A stretch of 64,000 nucleotides of DNA from Porifericola rhodea. GTDB taxonomy: Bacteria > Bacteroidota > Bacteroidia > Cytophagales > Cyclobacteriaceae. Made by a program: the position numbers and the translations under genes. Location of the stretch: the NCBI RefSeq assembly GCF_030506305.1, contig NZ_CP119421.1, forward strand, positions 3,054,501-3,118,500, written 5' to 3'. The notes under the pieces were generated by a model. That model made no database searches and was not told the DNA's origin. It was given only the letters and a program-made list of their open reading frames with translations. Shown piece after piece: positions 7,873 through 17,610 of the stretch; position 1 is the stretch's first letter; each line of letters begins with the position of its first letter.

Positions 7873-10800
7873 GCAACAAATAAGAATCTATGTTCTTTCT
7901 TCGATTGTTGGCTTAATTAGTATGTTTCCTAATACGGTGTATGCTCAGTGCCTAGATCTGGAAATTAGTATGTCTAGTGAGACAGTATGTATTGGGGAAC
8001 CTTTTGATGTTGGTGTGTCACAAGCCAACTTAGAATATTCTTGGGACTTTTGTCCAGGTGATATTCTGATGGAGCCAGCTAACACCTTTCAGGTAGCTAC
8101 ATTACCCCAATCACAACGGTCTCTAGGGTTAGCAATAGCCAAGGGTAAAGAAGGGTGGTATGGTCTGGCTACCAGCCGAGACAATAATTCTGTGATACGG
8201 TTTTATTTCGGTGATGGATTGCAAAGTCCACCGACTGCCATAGAGAATCTTGGAAATGTTAACACACTTCTTGATCAGCCTGCCTCAATTCAGTTGTTTT
8301 ATCGAAACAGCGCTTGGTATGCCCTTGTACATAATTGGGGTAGTAATAACCTTGTATTACTAAATTTTGGTGAAAGCCTGTCTGGAGAACCAAGTAGTGA
8401 AGAGTGGGTAGATAATATTGGGGGGGGGAATTCCTTCCTTGAAGTAGTCAATACGCCAGATAGTGTCATAGCTATTGTTACAAATACAAATGCTAAACTA
8501 TCAGTAGTTCATATTCCCGAAGACCTGACCACTAAACCTGGGACAGGAGATCGCTTTGAAACTAGCACACTAAGCGGTTTTAGTACTTTAATGGATTTAG
8601 AGATCGTAAATGTGTGTGGTGAATGGTATGGGTTTGCGGCCTCACTTAATAATAGAAAACTATTTAGAGTTCATTTTGGAAATAGTCCTTACAGTGAGCC
8701 TGCTTTAGTTCAGGAGATTGGTAGTAGTTTATTTGGCAGCGATAAACCGGCTGGACTTCAACTTATTCAGGAAAATGGAGAGTATATAGCACTTGTCAAT
8801 ACTACCAGCGGGCAACTTTATCGAGCAGTTTTAGGAAGTAGCATCAGTAATCAAGTGACGAGTGAAAATATAGACCAAGTTGGAAGTGGGTTTGGCGTAG
8901 GGTATGATCTTGCTTTTGGAAAGAGTGAGGGCAGTTGGTTCGGATATGTTATCAATGATAAGAATGGTAGTTTATTTCAAGTGGATTTTCCTCAGTCTTG
9001 TGATGCATCTTTAGCTTATTCTAAACTGCAACAACCTGAAGGTATTTATTATACTAATGCCGGAAAGCAGTATGTTAACATAGAAACCATCAATGGAAAT
9101 GGAGTTGTATCTAGCACGACCGACTCCCTTCAGGTTCTAGAGACTGTAGCGCCTGAAATCGATATTGTATTAGATAAGCAGTGTATTGGAGGACCTATAC
9201 AACTTATTGGCCAAGCCGGAGAGGCGATGATTGTATCTTACAACTGGAGCATTGATGGTGATGTGGAGACAGGAGATACCGTAAATTATAACTTTCCGGC
9301 TGCCGGCACCTACGAAGTCACCCTCGAGGTTGAAACTCCAGACGGATGTGGAAATCGTCTTACGAAAGAAGTGACCATCTATGAACCACCAGCGCCTAAG
9401 TTTACTGTAGATCAGAGCGTCGTATGTACCAATGGTGCAGTGCAGTTTACTAACCTGTCTGATATCAAAGGTGCCTCCGATGTAATCACTTATGAATGGA
9501 GTTTTAATGGTGAAGGATCGTCTACAGATGCTAATCCAGTTTTTACCTTTACCACCGGTGGTACTAAAACTGTCTCTCTTACTACCACAATACCCGGGTG
9601 CTCAAATACGTACGATACAACTTTTACAGTAGTACAGGGACCAGTAGTAGACTTCAGTACGTCCCCACAAATATGCCAGGGAGAAGAAGTTACCTTTGAA
9701 AATCTTACCAGTGGTGATAATATAACTGCTTATCAATGGAGCTTTGGCGATGGCGGAAGCTTTAGCAGTATTACTAAAGATAATCCTGTATACACTTATG
9801 ATTCTGCTGGCACTTATCTCGCTGTTCTGGAGGTAAGTAATGCTTCAGCTTGCGAAACTTCACTGACCAAAACACTTACTGTTTATTCAAGACCCGCAGC
9901 AGACTTCTCGGCAGATATTGCCTGTGCTGGAGCCCCTACACAGTTTGTCGATGAAAGTACTACGGGTATTAATTCTAACATTGTGGCCTGGGACTGGATC
10001 TTTGGCGATGGGGAAGGAAGCAGCAAGGCACGTAATCCTCAGTATACTTATGATGTGCCAGGCCTGTACGAGGCTACTCTAGTCGTACTAACCAGTGCTG
10101 GCTGCCAGGATACTATCAAAAAAGAAATTGTAGTAGAGCCTGCAGTACAAGCCAGTTTTACCAATCAACAACTTTGTCCTTCAGAAACGGAACCCTTCAC
10201 TATCCAGTTTGCGGATGCCTCTACCAGTACTAATGGGGAGAAAGTCACTGAATGGTTGTGGACTATCAATGGAGAAAATTTTGTGATTGCTAATCCCTCA
10301 TACACATTTGACGAGCCAGGTACATATCAGGTTTCGCTAACAGTTTTTTCTAACTCAGCATGCAATGCATCAGTAACCCAGAATATTACTGTAAAAGAAG
10401 TGCCAGAGGCAGACTTTGCGTTTGAACCTAAGTGTGCGGGAAGCGAAGTAATCTTTACTAACTTAAGTCAGCATGAAGGTGTAGAAGTGACAAGTTATCA
10501 GTGGAATTTTGGGGGAGAAGGAGCAAGTTTTGAAGAAAACCCTGCTTTCATTTTTGATGAAGAAGGAACCTACAAAGTAAGCCTTACATTAGAAACAGCA
10601 GAAGCTTGCAGTTATACGGTAGAGAAAGAAGTAGTTATAGCCGCTCAGCCTAATGCTGACTTTAGTACAGATGTTACATACGGTGGTGCTCCACTTACTG
10701 TAAACTTTGTAAGTAATACATCTGAAGCCTCTTCTGACTCATATAGATGGCAGTTTGGAGATCTGGCTAGCGCCCAGCAAAAAGATACTACTTTCACCTT

Positions 10801-11479
10801 TACCCAGCCGGGCACCTATACAGTTAGCCTGGAAGTGAGCAATACCTTAGGTTGCTCAGATATTAGTACGCAAACCATAAATGTTGTAGAGCCAGTAAGT
10901 GACCTGCAACTGGAAAGAGTAAGTGTATTATCTGAAGAGGGCGACCCAGGCATAATTATGCTACTTACTATTAGAAATAATGGAACTCTAAAGGCTGGTC
11001 AATTTAGTATTGATATCTCACTGGATCAGGTATTAAATATTAGTAAAATTTTTGACAGGGAACTAGGCCCGGGCGAGGTAGTTAACTTTCCGTTAGACTT
11101 TTCAGTATCTACTCAGCAAAGCCGAAATATTGATCTCAAATATGTTTGTGCTACCCTGGAAAACCATCCTGAAGAAGAAAATTTAGCCAATAATCGCTAC
11201 TGTACCAGCTTAGAAAACAACTTTACTGTCATTTCTCCGTATCCTAATCCTTCAAAGGATAAGATTCAGGTTGACTTAGTATTGCCTCAACAGGAAAATG
11301 TAGACATTAAACTGATGACAATACAGGGAGAAACTTTACAAAATCTGACTTTTAGTAACACTAAAACAGGGTTGAATACGTTTACTCTTGATGTGTCTAC
11401 CATGGTTTCAGGTTATTATCTGTTACAGGTAGATTACCTGACTTATTCAAAAGTACATAGGCTGGTAGTAAATCCTTAG
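7838..11479 (+). CDS. Secreted multi-PKD protein with six-repeat propeller and T9SS sorting domain
   Basis: About 1213 residues from the ATG at 7838; a GTG at 7829 is also possible. The signal peptide has a hydrophobic core IYVLSSIVGLISMF and a likely cut after VYA. Residues of about 60-400 hold six repeats of a WYGL...R..FG pattern (for example GWYGLATSRDNNSVIRFYFG, EWYGFAASLNNRKLFRVHFG), which suggests a six-bladed beta-propeller. Seven PKD domains follow from about 430 to 1020, marked by recurring YxWxFGDG and PGTYxVSL. A CARDB-like segment comes next, then a type A T9SS C-terminal domain (PYPNPSKDKIQV ... VSGYYLLQV). It should be exported across the outer membrane and attached to the surface. 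The start lies inside the GT9 gene, so it is probably expressed with the glycan cluster. Role (adhesion, gliding or glycan binding) is inference. Confidence 0.9.
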   Translation: MCLNRFRSLVFRQQIRIYVLSSIVGLISMFPNTVYAQCLDLEISMSSETVCIGEPFDVGVSQANLEYSWDFCPGDILMEPANTFQVATLPQSQRSLGLAIAKGKEGWYGLATSRDNNSVIRFYFGDGLQSPPTAIENLGNVNTLLDQPASIQLFYRNSAWYALVHNWGSNNLVLLNFGESLSGEPSSEEWVDNIGGGNSFLEVVNTPDSVIAIVTNTNAKLSVVHIPEDLTTKPGTGDRFETSTLSGFSTLMDLEIVNVCGEWYGFAASLNNRKLFRVHFGNSPYSEPALVQEIGSSLFGSDKPAGLQLIQENGEYIALVNTTSGQLYRAVLGSSISNQVTSENIDQVGSGFGVGYDLAFGKSEGSWFGYVINDKNGSLFQVDFPQSCDASLAYSKLQQPEGIYYTNAGKQYVNIETINGNGVVSSTTDSLQVLETVAPEIDIVLDKQCIGGPIQLIGQAGEAMIVSYNWSIDGDVETGDTVNYNFPAAGTYEVTLEVETPDGCGNRLTKEVTIYEPPAPKFTVDQSVVCTNGAVQFTNLSDIKGASDVITYEWSFNGEGSSTDANPVFTFTTGGTKTVSLTTTIPGCSNTYDTTFTVVQGPVVDFSTSPQICQGEEVTFENLTSGDNITAYQWSFGDGGSFSSITKDNPVYTYDSAGTYLAVLEVSNASACETSLTKTLTVYSRPAADFSADIACAGAPTQFVDESTTGINSNIVAWDWIFGDGEGSSKARNPQYTYDVPGLYEATLVVLTSAGCQDTIKKEIVVEPAVQASFTNQQLCPSETEPFTIQFADASTSTNGEKVTEWLWTINGENFVIANPSYTFDEPGTYQVSLTVFSNSACNASVTQNITVKEVPEADFAFEPKCAGSEVIFTNLSQHEGVEVTSYQWNFGGEGASFEENPAFIFDEEGTYKVSLTLETAEACSYTVEKEVVIAAQPNADFSTDVTYGGAPLTVNFVSNTSEASSDSYRWQFGDLASAQQKDTTFTFTQPGTYTVSLEVSNTLGCSDISTQTINVVEPVSDLQLERVSVLSEEGDPGIIMLLTIRNNGTLKAGQFSIDISLDQVLNISKIFDRELGPGEVVNFPLDFSVSTQQSRNIDLKYVCATLENHPEEENLANNRYCTSLENNFTVISPYPNPSKDKIQVDLVLPQQENVDIKLMTIQGETLQNLTFSNTKTGLNTFTLDVSTMVSGYYLLQVDYLTYSKVHRLVVNP

Positions 11480-11588
11480 GTGCTGAATATTACTTGCTTT
11501 GATTTTAAATTAAAGCTATATTATTTTTAATTTTGACAAATTACTTTAATAAAGTTCGGTAATGTTTAGTAAAATGATTGTAACCGCC

Positions 11589-11596
11589 TATCTTTG
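11589..11596 (+). promoter_or_regulatory. Candidate Bacteroidota -7 box for the Lrp/AsnC gene
   Basis: TATCTTTG matches the TAnnTTTG -7 element of Bacteroidota primary sigma factor promoters. It lies 37 nt before the ATG at 11633, giving a leader of about 30 nt. No clean TTTG -33 box is seen; the closest is a T-rich stretch at 11565-11568. Match by eye only. Confidence 0.5.
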
Positions 11597-11632
11597 CAGC
11601 AATTTTTTTCGAGTTAAATGATATCATAAAAA

Positions 11633-12127
11633 ATGACAGCAAGTCCTAAATTAGATAAGGTAGATAGGAAGATTCTGGAGATATTACAGCGCAATGCTAA
11701 GATCACCAACGCTCAACTCTCTAAAGAGATAGGCTTATCACCGGCGCCTACCTTAGAGCGCGTAAAGAAATTAGAGCAATCAGGAGTTATAGATAGCTAC
11801 CATGCCAAACTAAATACCTCCAAAATTGGGTTAGGCATCAGCACCTTTGTACAAATTAAACTCACCGGACACGATAAAGAAAGTATCAAGACCTTTATCA
11901 ATGCCATCAACAAAATTGATGAAGTAATAGAGTGTCATCACGTTACAGGTTCAAGCGATTTTATTCTTCGTGTTATCGCTAAGGATATCGCTTCTTACCA
12001 GCAGTTAATGCTAGATAAAGTAAATGAAGTGCCCGTAGTTGATAGTCTTCAGTCTTTAGTTATACTTTCTACCTTTAAAGACAGCAAGACCCTTCCTGTG
12101 CCCGAAGACGAAAAGCTAAAAATATAA
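11633..12127 (+). CDS. Lrp/AsnC family transcriptional regulator
   Basis: A 164-residue protein. The N-terminal winged HTH spans about residues 7-62 (LDKVDRKILEILQRNAKIT, then LSKEIGLSPAPTLERVKKLE as the recognition helix region). The C-terminal RAM domain (about 70-150) has the alpha-beta sandwich with GxxDFILRV (TGSSDFILRVIA), the usual effector and oligomer interface. Members bind DNA as octamers and respond to amino acids or related small molecules. It stands alone between its own promoter-like box and a strong terminator, so it is a monocistronic, probably autoregulated gene. The ligand cannot be predicted. Confidence 0.93.
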   Translation: MTASPKLDKVDRKILEILQRNAKITNAQLSKEIGLSPAPTLERVKKLEQSGVIDSYHAKLNTSKIGLGISTFVQIKLTGHDKESIKTFINAINKIDEVIECHHVTGSSDFILRVIAKDIASYQQLMLDKVNEVPVVDSLQSLVILSTFKDSKTLPVPEDEKLKI

Positions 12128-12150
12128 CACATTCCTATAAAGTATTTTAC

Positions 12151-12195
12151 AACCCCAGGTTTGACAAATTTTTGATATCAGACCTGGGGTTTTTG
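12151..12195 (+). terminator. Rho-independent terminator of the Lrp/AsnC gene
   Basis: AACCCCAGGT at 12151-12160 pairs with ACCTGGGGTT at 12182-12191, a 10-bp GC-rich stem with a 21-nt loop, followed by TTTTG. It lies 23 nt after the stop. Confidence 0.85.
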
Positions 12196-12264
12196 ATTTA
12201 AGTGTATATTAAATTAGACTTGTTGTAGCTATTAAGGTAGCATCCGCAATTAATATTACTTAAC

Positions 12265-12810
12265 ATGACACAAGAGCAGAATACCACTCCCCGCATTATT
12301 TTGGGAGCAGACGAGATACAGCAAAAAATCAGACGTATAGCTTATGAAGTCTATGAGCGCAACTATGAGGCTCAATCATTAATTCTGGCAGGCATAGTGG
12401 ACCGTGGCTTTGCTTTGGCAGAACGTATTGGCACCGCACTTAACGAAATCAGTCACTTCAAATTTAAACCTGTCTCTACAGAACGTAAATTGCAATTGGT
12501 AAAAATTCATCTGGAAAAATTTACACATGAGCAATGTAAGGTAGAACTAGATTGTTCGTTAGAACAGTTAGATGGTCAGCGTATTGTTTTGATAGACGAT
12601 GTGCTTAATACCGGAAGAACGTTAGCCTACAGCATGCGACCATTTCTGGATCGGCCTATACAGCAAATGGAAATTGCCGTGCTGGTCAACAGAAGCCATA
12701 GCAAATTTCCGGTAGTGGCTAATTATACGGGTTACGAACTGGCTACAACCCTTGAAGAGCACATAGAGGTAATATTAGATGGAGAAAGAGATGCCGTCTA
12801 TCTTAAATAG
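12265..12810 (+). CDS. pyrR: PyrR-type phosphoribosyltransferase
   Basis: A 181-residue type I phosphoribosyltransferase. The PRPP-binding motif VLIDDVLNTGRT lies at about residues 107-119, and the following AVLVNRSHSKFPVVANYTG aligns with the LVDRGHRELPIRADYVG block that separates PyrR from other PRTases. The N-terminal GADEIQQKIRRIAYEVYERN fits the same family. PyrR proteins make UMP from uracil and PRPP, and in Gram-positives also act as RNA-binding attenuators of pyr operons. No pyr gene or attenuator is seen nearby, so only the enzymatic role is supported. It is a single-gene unit after the Lrp terminator. Confidence 0.82.
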   Translation: MTQEQNTTPRIILGADEIQQKIRRIAYEVYERNYEAQSLILAGIVDRGFALAERIGTALNEISHFKFKPVSTERKLQLVKIHLEKFTHEQCKVELDCSLEQLDGQRIVLIDDVLNTGRTLAYSMRPFLDRPIQQMEIAVLVNRSHSKFPVVANYTGYELATTLEEHIEVILDGERDAVYLK

Positions 12811-12858
12811 CAAAAAGATTATGTCTGGCTCCAAAAAATGCGATAAGGGATAAAACCT

Positions 12859-12866
12859 TACCTTTG
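12859..12866 (+). promoter_or_regulatory. Candidate -7 box for the histidine kinase gene
   Basis: TACCTTTG is an exact TAnnTTTG match 123 nt before the ATG at 12989. A second match, TATTTTTG at 12944-12951, is nearer to the start. Neither has a clear TTTG about 20 nt upstream, so which is used is open. Confidence 0.35.
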
Positions 12867-12988
12867 TTTATTAACTACTGATTTTTTAGCATATTATTGT
12901 GTAATTATCATGTAATGATTATTACGTTAATAAAATAAAAACTTATTTTTGTTACATAATAAAGAGCCCCTTTTATAGACAAAACTAA

Positions 12989-14500
12989 ATGTCACGGAGC
13001 CCCAGTTCTGATATTGATCGTAAGCAACAGCTTGATAAGTTACTGAACGAAAAGCAGCAGCTTGAAGATGCTATAGCCAGGCTTAAGAAGGAGAAGTTTG
13101 CCCTGGCCGAAAAGCTACATCTGCAAGAAGAGGTGTTAAATGCAAATCATACTGGCTTATTTGAGTGGAAAATAGGCACTAAAGAGTTTTACCTTAGATT
13201 TCCGTGGCAAAAGGTAGTAGGGGAAAGTGTAGCTGTAGAAAAAGACTTCAGTCAACTATTAGATTTGATCGTGCCTGAACAACGTTTCAGAGTAAAGCGT
13301 ATGTTTTGGCGCATGAGCAAGGCAAAGCAGGAAAGGGAGCAAATGATCGTACATATGCCCGAAAAAAGTACGGATCAGCGTAATATTTCACTTCTCATAA
13401 AAACAGCCCTGGTATATGACGAAAATAAAAAGCCCTCTAATATAGTTGGTACCTTATTAGTGCTGGATGGGCCTTCCTATACAGAATGGGAACAACTGGA
13501 GCTGCTAGATCAGGTACCCTCTGCGGTGCTTATCGCAAATGCCGGAGGCAAACTAGCATACCTCAATATTAAGACTCAGCAGTTGCTTAGCAAGCTTAAA
13601 CAGAAAAAGCCAACAGTAGAGCTGAGTGAGATAATAGGGCAAAGTGCCTGGCACTCATTGACAGAAAAGTTAAGAAGTCAGGAGCAGGTAGAGCACTTTA
13701 TCTGCTCTCCGGAAGAGAATGTGTACTGGCATTTGAGCGCCAGCTTGAGGGGCAACGACCTCTTTGTGCTTATTATGGACATCTCGGAGCAGGAACAGTC
13801 TATACAGGAGTTACAGAAGGTTAACTTTGATCTGGACAACTTTGTCTACCACGCATCTCATGATCTAAGAGCACCTCTAAGGACTGTTTTAGGAATGCTC
13901 AGCATTCTAAAGTCTGAAACAAACAAGGAGCAACGTAAACGCTGTGTAGATCTTATAGAAGGGAGCATCAAAAGACTAGACACCTTGGTGGTAGACCTTC
14001 TTAGTATTTCCAGAAATAACCGTACAAAAAATCCGCTGGTAAAGATTAACTTTATGGTGGAGGTTAATCTGGCAGTTTCCAACTACTACCACGTAGGTAA
14101 CACCAAAAACCTTGAGATAACGACTAAGGTAAGCCAGCCCGTGCCCTTTGTAGCAGATCTAACTCGCATACGTATCGTTCTTAACAATATTATTTCTAAT
14201 GCCATCAAATACCGCCGGTATTATTTGCAGCGTTCTTTCATAGATATCCGCATTTGGGTAGACCATGAAGCTGCTCATATAGAGATAGAAGATAATGGTG
14301 AAGGAATACCTGAAGAGAAGCTCTCACACATTTTTGATATGTTTTACCGTGCTTCTGAGCAAAGCGAAGGTTCAGGCCTGGGGCTTTATATTGTTAAAGA
14401 TGCGCTGGATAAGCTGGAAGGAGACATTCAGGTAGACTCTACCTTTGACCAGGGAACAACCTTTAAACTAAAAATTCCTAATCGTTATCTCGGCGCTTAA
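12989..14500 (+). CDS. Soluble PAS-domain sensor histidine kinase
   Basis: A 503-residue kinase. It starts with a coiled coil (about 10-48), then one or two PAS-like regions (about 50-155 and 165-270; the second has SAVLIANAGGKLAYLN and ends in VLIMDISEQEQS). A HisKA domain follows, with the phosphorylated histidine in YHASHDLRAPLRT (near residue 291). The HATPase domain has the N box NNIISNAIKY, G1 DNGEGIP, F box FDMFYRA and G2 GSGLGLYIV. There is no membrane segment or signal peptide, so it senses a cytoplasmic cue. No response regulator gene adjoins it; it is an orphan kinase in its own unit. Confidence 0.92.
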   Translation: MSRSPSSDIDRKQQLDKLLNEKQQLEDAIARLKKEKFALAEKLHLQEEVLNANHTGLFEWKIGTKEFYLRFPWQKVVGESVAVEKDFSQLLDLIVPEQRFRVKRMFWRMSKAKQEREQMIVHMPEKSTDQRNISLLIKTALVYDENKKPSNIVGTLLVLDGPSYTEWEQLELLDQVPSAVLIANAGGKLAYLNIKTQQLLSKLKQKKPTVELSEIIGQSAWHSLTEKLRSQEQVEHFICSPEENVYWHLSASLRGNDLFVLIMDISEQEQSIQELQKVNFDLDNFVYHASHDLRAPLRTVLGMLSILKSETNKEQRKRCVDLIEGSIKRLDTLVVDLLSISRNNRTKNPLVKINFMVEVNLAVSNYYHVGNTKNLEITTKVSQPVPFVADLTRIRIVLNNIISNAIKYRRYYLQRSFIDIRIWVDHEAAHIEIEDNGEGIPEEKLSHIFDMFYRASEQSEGSGLGLYIVKDALDKLEGDIQVDSTFDQGTTFKLKIPNRYLGA

Positions 14501-14682
14501 TCTATGTTAAGCTTGCTTTTCTGCCTGATTTTTGCATCATAAGCCTTAGCCATCAGATTCATTTGGCTATACTTACAACCAATCTTTGCTCATAAATTTA
14601 GTGCTCCGTCTACCCAAACTTTGCATGGGTAAGATTGAGCAGCCTTCTTAGGAATAAAAAAGAATTTCTCATCGTTTTATCC

Positions 14683-14690
14683 TAAGTTTG
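14683..14690 (+). promoter_or_regulatory. Candidate -7 box for the large membrane-anchored protein
   Basis: TAAGTTTG is an exact TAnnTTTG match 32 nt before the TTG start at 14722. No convincing -33 TTTG is present at the right distance. Confidence 0.4.
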
Positions 14691-14721
14691 TTCTTTTCAA
14701 TTTTTAATGTAAACAGGTAAA

Positions 14722-17538
14722 TTGAAGAAAAGCAGAGTCTTATTAGTTATTGCAGTACTACTTGTGCTGGGTGTAGTTTTATTTGTGCTGGAGCGTAGAT
14801 GGCAGGAGGACGAAGAAATCCCTCTCTGGTCTATGGTGCCGGAGAGTGCCGCACTGGTATATGAAACTACCCAACTCCCTGCCAACTGGGAGAAATTTCA
14901 GGAAAGCACCCTTAATTCTAACTTGCAAAGCATTGATGCTTTTCAGCAGATGAAAACACAGGTAGCGTTAATGGATAGCCTGGCTAATGTCAAACAATTT
15001 TTTACGGCTAAGCAAATTCTTATTGCTACCCATGTTATTTCCAAAGATGCTTTTGACTTCAGTTATTACTTTAAGGTAAATTCTACACAGGAGCATAATG
15101 GACTTACACAGGCCTTAAGACGTTTTGAGCAACAGGATTATATTAAAAAGGACAGCCGTACTTTTAATGGCTTTAGAATAAATGAGCTTACCGATACCCG
15201 TACCAATGCGCAGTTCTCTTACATATATTACCGAAATATTTTTGTAGGCAGCTTCACTCCCTTTCTAATAGAAGATGTAGTTAGAAACATAGAGACAAAG
15301 TTTACAGACTATAGCTTTCTTTTCCACAATAGTTCTATGGAAGGAGTACCTAAGTTGGCAGATGACGAAGGAAACCTCTATCTCAATACAGAAAAACTTC
15401 CCTTATTACTTTCTGTATTTACTACTAATGATGTGCTGCCTTATCTACAACCATTAGCACGTTTGAGTAGCACAATCTTTTTGGATGTTAACCTGAACGA
15501 TAATCAGTTGCTCCTGAATGGTTTTAGTAAAGTAGAGGAGCCTCAGGCAGAGGGTGGCAAGGCCAGCCAGGGCGCTTCTGTACCAGTATGGTTAAGTACT
15601 TTTAAAGAAGAAGAGCCTCAGACGGTAAATATGTACAATTACGTGCCAGAGCGCACAGCTGTGCTTTATCATTTTGGTACCCAGGGTGGTTCGGCCTGGT
15701 TGCAAAAATTATATGAGCAGCAGAGTAAAAGTGATGATAAGCTTAGCCGACAAACTCAGAGTTACAGGAAGAACCTCTCATCTTTCCACGGAGTAAACCT
15801 GAAAAGTGCTACTGAGTGGTTTAAGGGAGAAATGGGGCTCATGGTACTGGAATCTATAGACCCCTCCTCACCCGATAAGGTAATGGTTATGGAAACGCAG
15901 GATACGGCTCAGGCCCGTGTTAACCTCCGCATGGTAGAAGCTAAACTAAGAGAAGAAGCAGAAGGAATAGGCTATTCAGAAAAATACGCCGGATACGAGA
16001 TTAGTGAGATCAGTTATAAAGAGTTTCCTGCCGCTCTGGTAGGGCCGGTAGCTTTGGGTTTTGATCAATGCTTTTACCTGATTACGGATCGTTACGTCAT
16101 CTTTGCCAATAGTATCCGTGCGCTTAAAAGGCTGATAGCTGACCATGAAGCGGAAAACACCTGGGATAAATCTATACAGGAGGTAAGGTTCTTAGAATCA
16201 GCTCTGGACAAATCTAATGTGAGTGTGTTTTTTAATACCTCTCGTAGCTGGAAGCTTTTTCAGGAGCACCTTTCACCAAAATGGAAGAGTTTTTCCAATC
16301 AACACAGCGAAGTACTCAAGAGTTTTAACCGGATGGCAGTACAGTTCAGCCATACTGAAGATGATTTTTATACCAGCCTGGCTATTAGCTATAGTCCTGT
16401 GTCTACGGCTAGCCGTACTTCGGGGCAGTTTAGCGATGTAAGCCGCCTTTTTGTAGATGCTACTATCCAAACCAAGCCTTATGTTGTGCGAGATCATACC
16501 AACCAAACACTGGAAGTACTTTTTCAGGATGAGGCAAAGCAAATTTATCTGGCAGAGCTTGATGGCTCCATCATTTGGAAAGACTCCTTGCCAGGAGATA
16601 TTATAGGAGAAGTGTATCAGGTAGATTACTTTAAAAACGGAAAGCTACAATATCTATTTGCCACAGATAGTGCTATTCATCTGATAGATCGCACCGGCTC
16701 CTATGTTTCCGGCTACCCCTCTTATATGCCAGAAGGCGTAAAGGTCAAGCATTTGAGCCTGATAGATTATGACAACAGTAAAAACTATCGTTTCCTGATC
16801 AGCGACACCGAAGGCAGACTATGGATGTATAATAAAGACCGAGAAAACCTTGAAGGCTGGAATCCTAACCCTACCATCAACAGTGCATTGGCTTCTGCGC
16901 CTTTCCATACTCGGGTAGGTAACAAAGACTTCATTATAGTGATGCAGCAGAATGGCGATATCTACGGGCTTAACCGCCGGGGACAGCCTTATGCTGGCTT
17001 TCCCATTCAGCTAGACAAGCCCCTGCAAAGCGAAGCTTTTACAGATATGGGTAGTAAGGTGAGCAATACAGTGCTGACTACTGTTAGCCAGGAAGGAGAG
17101 ATAATTTCATTTAACCTACAGGGTAACATTACAAAAAGAGAACAGCTGTATCGTCCTACGCCGCAAACCCGGTTTAAGATTAGTGCAGATGCGCTTGGCA
17201 AAACTTTCATTATAGTGAGGCAGGATGAACAACTTTTTGGCATACTTGACCGTACTGGCAAACTCCTTTTTGAGAAAAATTATATGAGCTCTGCGGCAAT
17301 GGACTCAGATATGCTTCAGGTGCAGTATTACGACTTTGGAGCGGGCAATGAAGTTTTTGCAGTCACGGATAAGGTGCAGGAATTTACCTACCTTTTTACC
17401 CGTCAGGGCATGCTCATTAAGGACCGTCCTATAGAGAGTAGGTTTCCGGTGGGCATACTGTATTATGACAATGACAATCGTTTTCAGGTCTTTAGAAACT
17501 TTGAGAATGAGTTTTCAATTCTCTCTTTTTCAAAGTAG
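14722..17538 (+). CDS. Large membrane-anchored protein, DUF3352-like with C-terminal propeller-like part
   Basis: A 938-residue protein with a TTG start: the only upstream in-frame ATG (14707) is followed at once by a stop, and the KKSRVLLVIAVLLVLGVVLF anchor begins at codon 2. One N-terminal membrane helix (about 5-23) leaves the rest in the periplasm. Residues 30-580 contain VPESAALVYETTQLPANW, FKGEMGLMVLE and similar stretches of the DUF3352 type seen in other Bacteroidota (assignment by memory of the pattern). From about 610 to the end there are repeated short beta motifs such as AELDGSIIWKDSLPG, LIDRTGSYVSGYPSY, GLNRRGQPYAGFP and GILDRTGKLLFEK, which look like PQQ-type propeller blades. 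No catalytic residues stand out. Function unknown; it may be an envelope scaffold or chaperone. Confidence 0.8.
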   Translation: MKKSRVLLVIAVLLVLGVVLFVLERRWQEDEEIPLWSMVPESAALVYETTQLPANWEKFQESTLNSNLQSIDAFQQMKTQVALMDSLANVKQFFTAKQILIATHVISKDAFDFSYYFKVNSTQEHNGLTQALRRFEQQDYIKKDSRTFNGFRINELTDTRTNAQFSYIYYRNIFVGSFTPFLIEDVVRNIETKFTDYSFLFHNSSMEGVPKLADDEGNLYLNTEKLPLLLSVFTTNDVLPYLQPLARLSSTIFLDVNLNDNQLLLNGFSKVEEPQAEGGKASQGASVPVWLSTFKEEEPQTVNMYNYVPERTAVLYHFGTQGGSAWLQKLYEQQSKSDDKLSRQTQSYRKNLSSFHGVNLKSATEWFKGEMGLMVLESIDPSSPDKVMVMETQDTAQARVNLRMVEAKLREEAEGIGYSEKYAGYEISEISYKEFPAALVGPVALGFDQCFYLITDRYVIFANSIRALKRLIADHEAENTWDKSIQEVRFLESALDKSNVSVFFNTSRSWKLFQEHLSPKWKSFSNQHSEVLKSFNRMAVQFSHTEDDFYTSLAISYSPVSTASRTSGQFSDVSRLFVDATIQTKPYVVRDHTNQTLEVLFQDEAKQIYLAELDGSIIWKDSLPGDIIGEVYQVDYFKNGKLQYLFATDSAIHLIDRTGSYVSGYPSYMPEGVKVKHLSLIDYDNSKNYRFLISDTEGRLWMYNKDRENLEGWNPNPTINSALASAPFHTRVGNKDFIIVMQQNGDIYGLNRRGQPYAGFPIQLDKPLQSEAFTDMGSKVSNTVLTTVSQEGEIISFNLQGNITKREQLYRPTPQTRFKISADALGKTFIIVRQDEQLFGILDRTGKLLFEKNYMSSAAMDSDMLQVQYYDFGAGNEVFAVTDKVQEFTYLFTRQGMLIKDRPIESRFPVGILYYDNDNRFQVFRNFENEFSILSFSK

Positions 17539-17610
17539 CGAGCGGGGCTAAACTGTTTGTCTACTTGCTGGTTGCTTTAGTACGGTTTTAAACTAAATGA
17601 ATACCAGCAT

